Program-made: the position numbers and the translations under genes
Notes under the pieces: model-generated
The model's database searches: none
What the model was told of the DNA's origin: nothing
What the model saw: the letters and a program-made list of their open reading frames with translations, nothing else
Shown: one piece after another, positions 32,325-38,446 of the stretch
Position numbering within the stretch: the first letter of the stretch is position 1
Layout of the letters: each line of letters starts with the position of its first letter
Assembly (NCBI GenBank): GCA_947381435.1
Contig: CANCVE010000034.1
Span: forward strand, 1 to 38,446
Source of the DNA: Chitinophagaceae bacterium
Lineage (GTDB): Bacteria > Bacteroidota > Bacteroidia > Chitinophagales > Chitinophagaceae
DNA: 38,446 nt
Reading direction: 5' to 3'

Positions 32325-33728
32325 ATGCAAAGATTTCTCTTCATTTTACTGCTAGGTATATCATTTATTTGTTTTTGCCCTGCCATTACTCCGGCACAAT
32401 CATTACAGTTATTTACTCCTGAAACCTTTATTTCTCTAGTAAAAGCTACTCATCCAGTGACAAGGCAAGCAGGTATTGCAGTTGATAAAGCCAATGCTGA
32501 AATTTTATCCGCTAAGGGTGGATTTGACCCTGTGTTGGATGTTGATGCATCCCGCAAAACATTTGATGGTAAAAACTACTTCAACTATTATAATCCAGAA
32601 TTAAAAATTGCAACGCCGCTTCCAATAGATATAAAAACAGGAATTGAAGATAATGGTGGTGGAAGTTTGTCATCTGAGGCTTCAAAAGGGCAAAGTAGTT
32701 ATTTGGGTGTGGAATTAGCTTTAGGAAAAGGATTTTTGATTGATAAAAGAAGAGCCGCTCTCAAACAAGCCAAACTATTTAAAAGTCAGACAGAACAAGA
32801 AAGAAAGGTTACAATTAATAACCTCTTATTTGATGCATATACCGATTATTGGCAGTGGGCGGGTGCATACCAGCAGTATACAGTTTTCAATAGGTTTTTA
32901 GATATATCAGCCAATAGATTGCGCCTGATTCGTATTGGGTTTAAAAATGGTGAGCGTTCGTTGATGGATACAATTGAAGCGTTTACACAAGTTCAAAATT
33001 ATCAGTTGTTGCAGGCCGATGCTAAACTTAAATGGTTGAATTCAACATTACAGATATCCAATTATTTATGGCTAAATGACGACAGTGCTTATATGTTACC
33101 TAAACATTTTGTTCCCGATACCGCACAGTTTGCTATGCTGCAGCCCGTAGGTTCAGTAGATGCTTTAGCACAACAAGCTGCATTTAATCCTATATTAAAA
33201 AGCTATGAGTACAAGTTAAACTCATTGGAGGTTGAAAAGAAGTTGAAATTCCAGAGTTTATTACCCTATTTTACCATAAAAGGAAATGTTTTAAGTAAAA
33301 ACTATTATAAACCAAAAGGATTTGATGTCAATTACTTAGAAAATAATTATAAGTGGGGAGTTGATTTTAAATTACCTCTACTTATAAGAGAGGGAAGGGG
33401 AGATTATAAAAAAGCTCAATTGAAAATTAAAGAAACAAGTTTAGAGCTAGAGAATAAACGTTGGCAATTAGAGAATAAAGTCCGTTCGTACTATAATGAA
33501 AACACTGCTTTGGCACAACAACTCAGTACTACAAACGGTATGTACAATAATTACTTTGCCCTTCTTAAAAATGAGGAAATGAAGTTTACACAAGGAGAGA
33601 GTTCTATATTTTTGGTTAATAGCCGAGAAACTAAGTTGTTGGAGCTCGTACAAAAGCAAATTGAGTTAAGAGTTAAATTCCAAAAGTCTCGTTATGCAAT
33701 AGATTGGGCTGCTGGAATTTTACAATAG
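32325..33728 (+). CDS. TolC-family outer membrane efflux protein
   Basis: A 467-residue protein with a signal peptide (FILLLGISFICFCPAITPAQS) and the two-repeat outer membrane efflux protein pattern: FDPVLDVDASR near the start of the first repeat, helices with the NGERSLMDTIEAFTQVQNYQ pattern, then GVDFKLPLLIREGRGDYKKAQLKI and the equivalent ENEEMKFTQGESSIFLVNSRE-type second repeat. It would form the trimeric outer membrane channel for the ABC-HlyD pair encoded directly upstream. As the last gene it is probably co-transcribed with them. Confidence 0.9.
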   Translation: MQRFLFILLLGISFICFCPAITPAQSLQLFTPETFISLVKATHPVTRQAGIAVDKANAEILSAKGGFDPVLDVDASRKTFDGKNYFNYYNPELKIATPLPIDIKTGIEDNGGGSLSSEASKGQSSYLGVELALGKGFLIDKRRAALKQAKLFKSQTEQERKVTINNLLFDAYTDYWQWAGAYQQYTVFNRFLDISANRLRLIRIGFKNGERSLMDTIEAFTQVQNYQLLQADAKLKWLNSTLQISNYLWLNDDSAYMLPKHFVPDTAQFAMLQPVGSVDALAQQAAFNPILKSYEYKLNSLEVEKKLKFQSLLPYFTIKGNVLSKNYYKPKGFDVNYLENNYKWGVDFKLPLLIREGRGDYKKAQLKIKETSLELENKRWQLENKVRSYYNENTALAQQLSTTNGMYNNYFALLKNEEMKFTQGESSIFLVNSRETKLLELVQKQIELRVKFQKSRYAIDWAAGILQ

Positions 33729-33791
33729 TGTATTGTAATAAACACAAGTGTAGGCGAGGGGCTGCATTTATTTTCTATTAATTTCTTACAG

Positions 33792-33814
33792 AATCCTAGT
33801 TATTTATTAGGATT
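33792..33814 (+). terminator. Weak hairpin after the TolC gene
   Basis: AATCCTA (33792-33798) pairs with TAGGATT (33808-33814), 7 bp with a 9-nt loop. There is no T run directly behind it, so termination is only possible. Confidence 0.35.
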
Positions 33815-33868
33815 ACTTAGTATTGCCTTTTATTAGTAGAGAAAATATTACAACACACATCTTGCTAC

Positions 33869-35092
33869 ATGACTAAAAAAAGTTCTTCCATCTTCACGCT
33901 GGCAATAGTAGTTGCGGCACTCGGTTATTTTGTGGACATTTACGATTTACTGCTATTTGGCATCATTAGAAAGCCAAGCCTAATTGCATTAGGACTAACA
34001 CCCGATCGAGTTTTAACCGAAGGAGAGCGAATTATTAGTATTCAAATGGTAGGACTACTCATTGGCGGATTTGTTTGGGGGATATTGGGCGATAAGAAAG
34101 GTAGATTAAGTGTTCTTTTCGGGTCAATATTGCTTTACTCTGTAGCCAATATTGCCAATGGGATGGTTACGGACGTATCTCAATATGCTTGGTGTCGCTT
34201 TATTGCAGGTATTGGTTTAGCAGGAGAATTAGGCGCAGGTATTACCTTGGTAAGTGAATTGGTGCCAAAAGAAAGGCGTGGTATTGCAACGTCATTGGTG
34301 GCAGGAGTCGGTCTTACCGGTGCCGTATTTGCCTACTTTATGAAGCAAACAGTGCATGATTGGCGTTGGTGCTACTATATAGGCGGTGGTATGGGCTTTA
34401 TGCTTTTACTATTAAGAGTATCTGTTTTTGAGAGTGGGATGTACACTTCTGTAAAGGAAAGTGATGTAGAAAAGGGCAATATCCTGATGCTTTTTAATAG
34501 ATGGGACAGATTTATGTGTTACCTGAAATGTATTTCAATAGGATTACCCAATTGGTTTGTAATTGGTATCTTAATAAGTTTCTCCGATAAGTTCGCTGTA
34601 GTAATGGGTATTAAGGAGCCAATAGATCCTGGCAAATCTATCATGGTGGCTTATGTGGGTATTTCTATTGGCGATATATTAATAGGCTTTGTTAGTCAGT
34701 GGTTAAATAGCAGGAAGAAGGCACTCTATATCTTCTATGCCCTGACTATATTGTTTGTAGTACTCTATTTTAATCAAACAAATGGCACTGCAAATGGCAT
34801 GTACATTATCTGTGCTGGACTAGGTTTTGCAACAGGCTTTTGGGCAATATTTGTTACTATGGGAGCTGAGCAATTTGGCACCAACCTCCGTGCCACAGCG
34901 GCTACTACTATCCCTAATATCGCTCGAGGTACCTTACCATTAATTATTATGATATTTAAATATCTCCGGGAGGCAACAAATTTTGTAACAGGTGCATCTA
35001 TCACGGGAAGCATTTGTATTGCTATAGGACTTACCGCTGTTTATTTTAGTAAAGAAACCTTCGGTAAAGACTTGGATTTTATAGAGATGTAA
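33869..35092 (+). CDS. Major facilitator superfamily transporter, metabolite:proton symporter-like
   Basis: A 407-residue protein with about 12 hydrophobic segments. The MFS signature GDKKGRL lies between helices 2 and 3. The conserved FVDIYDLLLFGII in helix 1 and RFIAGIGLAGELGAGITLVSELVPKERRG around helices 4-5 recall the sugar/organic acid symporter branch. The central loop is short. The substrate cannot be read. It appears transcribed alone, 140 bp after the TolC gene with a weak hairpin between, so it is probably not part of the export operon. Confidence 0.88.
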   Translation: MTKKSSSIFTLAIVVAALGYFVDIYDLLLFGIIRKPSLIALGLTPDRVLTEGERIISIQMVGLLIGGFVWGILGDKKGRLSVLFGSILLYSVANIANGMVTDVSQYAWCRFIAGIGLAGELGAGITLVSELVPKERRGIATSLVAGVGLTGAVFAYFMKQTVHDWRWCYYIGGGMGFMLLLLRVSVFESGMYTSVKESDVEKGNILMLFNRWDRFMCYLKCISIGLPNWFVIGILISFSDKFAVVMGIKEPIDPGKSIMVAYVGISIGDILIGFVSQWLNSRKKALYIFYALTILFVVLYFNQTNGTANGMYIICAGLGFATGFWAIFVTMGAEQFGTNLRATAATTIPNIARGTLPLIIMIFKYLREATNFVTGASITGSICIAIGLTAVYFSKETFGKDLDFIEM

Positions 35093-35425
35093 CAGAATTA
35101 AGTTCAATCACCCCTAACTCTTAAAGACTATTTATCATAGTTCTTTAAATTTATTTATACCATAAATAGGTCAAAAATGTACAAATTAATCCATTAATCC
35201 TTTTGTATATCTTTTAGTCCTAGCATCTTTTAGGCAATTCGGGTTTCTGATAAATGGTCGTAAATGATGAAATTTATTGATTGCTTTTGCTCAAGTAGTT
35301 TGCTAGCTATCAATCATTTTAAATCATTGTGTTTTGATTCAGATCATGAAATTGCTTAAAACTTCTTTGTAGTTTTGCGCCTTTTAGATAACTAAAGCGT
35401 TTTGCTAGGGTAGTGGTATAAAACA
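35093..35425. other. Intergenic 333 bp upstream of the glycosyltransferase
   Basis: AT-rich spacer. The only supported signal is TAGTTTTG at 35370-35377, a full match to TAnnTTTG and 48 bp before the ATG at 35426. No matching TTTG is found at 19 nt. No small ORF or hairpin stands out. Confidence 0.45.
35370..35377 (+). promoter_or_regulatory. Candidate -7 box for the GT9 gene
   Basis: TAGTTTTG agrees with TAnnTTTG. It would give a leader of roughly 40 nt, which supports the longer start at 35426. Confidence 0.45.
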
Positions 35426-36526
35426 ATGAGGGGACAGGTTTCGGATTTACTAAATGAGTTAAAAAGTATGGGAGCAAACGCTAGTGAGATAAAAAAACAG
35501 AAGGTTTTAATAATAAGGTTTTCATCTATTGGTGACATCGTACTTGCCTCTCCGGTTATACGTTGTGTAAAACAGCAACTTGTAAATTCTGAAGTTCATT
35601 TCCTAAGCAAAAAGTCTTTTAAAGCGGTAACCGAAGCAAACCCTTACATTGATAAGTTTTATTATCTGGATAATAACTTGGCGGATTTAATTGATGAACT
35701 AGATGCGGAGAATTACGATTACATCATTGATCTTCATAATAACTTTCGTACGTATAAAATAAAGTTGGCTCTAAAATGCAAATCATTTACTTACAAAAAA
35801 GAGTCAATTGCTAAGTTCATTCTTACAAATCTGAAGATTAATTTAATGAGTGGGCGGCATATTACCGACCGTAGTTTGGATACGGTTAAGCCACTTGGTG
35901 TACTAAATGATGGTAGGGGATTAGATTATTTCATCCCTAAAAATGTAAATGTCTCAATACATGATTTACCTACTCCCCATCAGTTTGGTTATATCGCCAT
36001 TGTAATTGGGGCCTCATATTACACTAAGAAATTACCTGTATATAAACTTCAGGAATTATGTACCCGAATCGACTATCCAATTGTGCTGATAGGTGGTAAG
36101 GAAGATGTGGCAGAAGGAGAGGAGATAGCCAAAATAGCCCCATTTAAAATATACAATGCCTGCGGAAAGTTCAGTTTGCACGAGTCTGCTTGGTTGGTTA
36201 AAGAATCTAAATTGGTTATTTCGCACGATACTGGTCTGCAATACATTGCTTGTGCCTTTAAAAAGAAGTTATTTGCTATTTGGGGCGGTACTTCTCCTAA
36301 ATTAGATGTTGAGCCTTATTATCATACAAACGATATGGGCATTCAGATATACTCCTTATATAAAAACTATATTGTGCCTAAATTATCCTGTCAGCCTTGC
36401 AGCAATTTTGGTACAACTACTTGCCCGAGAAAGCATTTTAAATGTATGGAAAATCAAAACCTTGAAGAAATAGCTACCGATGCATTAAGGGTAGTAAGAG
36501 GTGTTTCGACAGAAGCTATTCTGTGA
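35426..36526 (+). CDS. Glycosyltransferase family 9 (heptosyltransferase-like)
   Basis: A 366-residue GT-B enzyme resembling WaaF/WaaC-type transferases of lipopolysaccharide core synthesis. It has VLIIRFSSIGDIVLASPVI at the N-terminal Rossmann start, DYIIDLHNNFRT, VIGASYYTKKLP, and the donor-binding LVISHDTGLQYIACAF and AIWGGTSP. The C-terminal Cys cluster CQPCSNFGTTTCPRKHFKCM is common in Bacteroidota members and may bind metal. It has about 26 residues before the core; that extension may be real given the promoter position. It acts on the cytoplasmic face of the inner membrane. It converges on the small sorting-domain gene. Confidence 0.9.
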   Translation: MRGQVSDLLNELKSMGANASEIKKQKVLIIRFSSIGDIVLASPVIRCVKQQLVNSEVHFLSKKSFKAVTEANPYIDKFYYLDNNLADLIDELDAENYDYIIDLHNNFRTYKIKLALKCKSFTYKKESIAKFILTNLKINLMSGRHITDRSLDTVKPLGVLNDGRGLDYFIPKNVNVSIHDLPTPHQFGYIAIVIGASYYTKKLPVYKLQELCTRIDYPIVLIGGKEDVAEGEEIAKIAPFKIYNACGKFSLHESAWLVKESKLVISHDTGLQYIACAFKKKLFAIWGGTSPKLDVEPYYHTNDMGIQIYSLYKNYIVPKLSCQPCSNFGTTTCPRKHFKCMENQNLEEIATDALRVVRGVSTEAIL

Positions 36527-36577
36527 AATAAATTTAATTAAAAAGCAGAGATTAGATGGGAGAGTAGTTACAATAAG

Positions 36578-36595
36578 GTTCGTTAATTAGCGAAC
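36578..36595. terminator. 18-bp near-palindrome at convergent gene ends
   Basis: GTTCGTTAATTAGCGAAC is a palindrome apart from one G/T position. It contains the stop codon of the small sorting-domain gene and lies 52 bp after the GT9 stop. Confidence 0.35.
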
Positions 36596-36922
36596 TACTT
36601 GAAACTTACCGCTTTCTTCTGTGTTGCCAAAAGCATCTTTTAGCTGATAGATATATAATCCTCTGTAAAAATTGTCAACAGGAATAGTAATCTTATTGCT
36701 TGTTACTAACTGAGAATATACCTTCTTACCTAAGAAATTATAGATTTGAATTGAATATGGTTCGCTGATATTCTTAAATTCAAAGTTGATAACAGAAGTA
36801 GCTGGATTGGGGTAAAAGCGGATTATTTTGATAGCACCATCACCATTACGTCCATCACCTACAGCTGCATTAGTGCCGAACGTGAAAGCCAATAATAATA
36901 TGATGATGTATATCTTTTTCAT
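36587..36922 (-). CDS. Small exported protein, almost only a T9SS type A sorting domain
   Basis: A 111-residue protein: signal peptide (MKKIYIIILLLAFTFGTNA), about 12 Gly/Asp-rich residues (VGDGRNGDGA), then a complete T9SS type A domain (IIRFYPNPATSVINFEF, IQIYNFLGKKVYS, FYRGLYIYQL, GKFQVVR). Normally this domain is the tag on a large cargo; here there is no cargo. It may be a remnant of a longer gene, a stand-alone surface protein, or a competitor or regulator of the sorting machinery. I start at the ATG at 36922, which yields the signal peptide; the frame stays open to 37003. Confidence 0.8.
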   Translation of the reverse strand: MKKIYIIILLLAFTFGTNAAVGDGRNGDGAIKIIRFYPNPATSVINFEFKNISEPYSIQIYNFLGKKVYSQLVTSNKITIPVDNFYRGLYIYQLKDAFGNTEESGKFQVVR

Positions 36923-37270
36923 TTGAATCAAATAATCTTTGGTAAAAATAGTAATATGTTTTGATATAGAAACAACAAAAAGCAAAAAAAATGGTAATAT
37001 CATTTATTTAAGGGGTGTTATTAATATTGTGAAAAACGATTCAGGCTTATCCTTACACTTTATACCTATCAATTCATCACCATCTTTATCTGTTTTTATT
37101 ATTTAACGGGTATTTCTACCTCTTAAATTGTATTGATAATTACTATGAACACTAAGATTATGAAATATCTGAGTGAAACTCACAACAGTGACAACCATTC
37201 TTTGTGTTCTTAGTTATTACTCTTGTGGTCTTTGTAGTGAAATTTATTTGTGGTAACCTATTTTTACATT

Positions 37271-38215
37271 ATGGAAACAGTTTTGATTACGGGCGGTACG
37301 GGCATGGTTGGGAAGCATCTTACAGAATTATTGGTACTTAAAGGATATGATGTTATTATAGTCAGCAGAACTAAAGTAATGGCAAGGCGACATGCTAGCA
37401 TCAGTTATGCAACTTGGAATATTGCTGAGCAAACTATTGAAAGAAGTGCTATAGAGAAGGCCGATTATATCATTAACCTTGCTGGTGCAGGTGTGGCAGA
37501 TAAACGTTGGTTTGCCGCAAGAAAGAAGGAGATATTAGAGAGCAGAACAAATAGTGGTAAACTCTTGGTAAAGGCGTTACAAACTATTCCTAACAAGGTA
37601 AAATGTGTGGTAAATGCCTCAGCCATAGGTTGGTACGGAGCCGATACTGCTATTAGTTTAAAAGAAGGATTTAGGGAGGATGCTCCTGCCGATACCCAAT
37701 ATCTCGGCGATACCTGTAGGCAATGGGAGGAAAGTATTAGCCCTATTGCAGCTTTGGGTATTAGGTTGGTAAAGTTGCGTATTGGCATTGTGCTTAGCAA
37801 AAATGGTGGTGCCTTGGTGGAGTTTAAGAAGCCATTGAGGAGTGGTATTGCTGCTATTCTGGGTAGTGGTAAACAAATAATAAGTTGGATTCATGTAGAA
37901 GATCTATGCAGAATGTTTGCTTTTGCAATCGAATCGCCCAACATGAACGGTATTTATAATGCTGTAGCAACAAATCCGGTTACTAATGAGGGGCTTACAC
38001 TCGCCCTCGCCAAAGTACTAAGGGGAAAAGCTTACAAGTCTTTACATGTGCCTGCGTTTCTGCTAAAAATTATATTGGGAGAAATGAGTATTGAGGTTTT
38101 AAAGAGTGCTACTGTCAGTAATGGTAAAGTGCTTTCCGAAGGTTTTCAATTTCATTTTCCTACAATAGAAGTTGCCCTAAACGATCTGCATGAGAGTGAG
38201 CCAAGAGATAAATAG
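37271..38215 (+). CDS. TIGR01777 family (YfcH-like) NAD-dependent epimerase
   Basis: A 314-residue extended short-chain dehydrogenase-like protein. The NAD-binding VLITGGTGMVGKHL is at the N terminus. Family landmarks follow: INLAGAGVADKRW, ILESRTNSGKLL, NASAIGWYG, QYLGDTCRQWEESI, LRIGIVLSKNGGAL and ISWIHVEDLCRMF. The family has no well-established physiological substrate. I use the ATG at 37271 since it directly precedes the nucleotide-binding strand; the open frame extends seven codons further up. Confidence 0.9.
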   Translation: METVLITGGTGMVGKHLTELLVLKGYDVIIVSRTKVMARRHASISYATWNIAEQTIERSAIEKADYIINLAGAGVADKRWFAARKKEILESRTNSGKLLVKALQTIPNKVKCVVNASAIGWYGADTAISLKEGFREDAPADTQYLGDTCRQWEESISPIAALGIRLVKLRIGIVLSKNGGALVEFKKPLRSGIAAILGSGKQIISWIHVEDLCRMFAFAIESPNMNGIYNAVATNPVTNEGLTLALAKVLRGKAYKSLHVPAFLLKIILGEMSIEVLKSATVSNGKVLSEGFQFHFPTIEVALNDLHESEPRDK

Positions 38216-38308
38216 TGTTATTTTTCAAGCAGTTTTAGAAAGATAATCTTGAAATTATTTATGGAATGTATCGCCTGCCGCATCTAATTGAAAAACAATT
38301 TGGTTATT

Positions 38309-38446
38309 CTAAATCTTGTGTGGGATATTAATTTTCCCATAATAGAACATCACATTAATCCTAAACCGTTCAAAATTTACAAATCCTCTTGCCTTTGCTA
38401 TTAGGGACTGGATGTTTCCATTGATTCTTTCATGTTGTGCACTCGT
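38309..38446 (-). mobile_element. C-terminal fragment of an ISL3-like transposase (cut by window edge)
   Basis: The minus strand from the edge encodes 45 residues ending in a TAG at 38311: AQHERINGNIQSLIAKARGF, then NFERFRINVMFYYGK. The E-x-x-N-x-x-IQ plus ARGF-x-NFxRFR pattern is typical of the C terminus of ISL3-family DDE transposases. The element extends beyond the window. Its outer inverted repeat should lie between the stop and about 38220, but I cannot fix it from one end. Confidence 0.65.

Noticed and set aside
33869-35092. MFS gene as a fourth member of the export operon
   Set aside because: A 140-bp gap with a hairpin separates it, and MFS symporters are not components of ABC-HlyD-TolC systems.
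37150-37260. CTTTGTG/CTTAG words repeated about every 10-11 nt, also near 8140-8175 and 23874-23958
   Set aside because: The phase and sequence are too loose to call an array by eye; a periodicity computation would be needed.

Overview
The window looks like a piece of chromosome from an AT-rich member of the Bacteroidota, most likely the Chitinophagales/Chitinophagaceae. The clues are three proteins with type IX secretion (T9SS) C-terminal sorting domains, Bacteroidota-type promoters (TTTG, about 19 nt, TAnnTTTG), no purine-rich Shine-Dalgarno sequences, and families typical of the phylum (DUF6702, MbnP, degenerate ABC exporters). I saw no rRNA, tRNA, CRISPR or prophage. An ISL3-like transposase fragment runs off the right edge.

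Layout: 1-6.9 kb holds the 5' end of cinA, a PBP4-type D-Ala-D-Ala carboxypeptidase, a lipoprotein, a DUF1003 membrane protein, adenine deaminase and a DEAD-box helicase. 6.9-11.7 kb, minus strand, is an aromatic amino acid unit: prephenate dehydratase (pheA), two tandem paralogous unknown genes, and a PLP aminotransferase. 11.9-18.1 kb holds a universal stress protein, a CorC/HlyC-type protein, DUF6702, HupE/UreJ and a secreted M1 metallopeptidase. 18.5-23.6 kb holds a secreted PL6-like lyase, a junk-rich stretch (21-bp repeat array, REP-like hairpins, a dead Uma2 gene) and a secreted YHYH protein. 24-28.6 kb holds an MbnH/MbnP pair, a kinase-like unknown protein and a DUF2130 protein. 29.1-33.7 kb is a three-gene ABC-HlyD-TolC export operon whose ATPase is strongly degenerate. 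33.9-38.4 kb holds an MFS transporter, a GT9 glycosyltransferase, a protein that is almost only a sorting domain, and a TIGR01777 epimerase.

The strongest discovery lies upstream of pheA, in a gap with no annotated gene. It looks like a complete ribosome-mediated attenuator: a perfect promoter, a 29-codon leader peptide with nine consecutive aromatic codons (Phe-Tyr-Phe-Phe-Phe-Tyr-Phe-Tyr-Phe), mutually exclusive 1:2, 2:3 and 3:4 pairings, and a strong intrinsic terminator ending 34 nt before the pheA start. It suggests that Phe and Tyr supply control pheA, and probably the two unknown paralogues and the aminotransferase too.

Two further patterns recur across the window. First, three intergenic arrays have exactly 21-bp units, unrelated in sequence but each with internal dyad symmetry; a two-copy 22/23-bp relative sits near 28.7 kb. 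Second, 7-nt iterated words begin at or overlap the stop codons of about eight genes. A 7-nt period places stop codons in all three frames, and at convergent junctions the words form hairpins.
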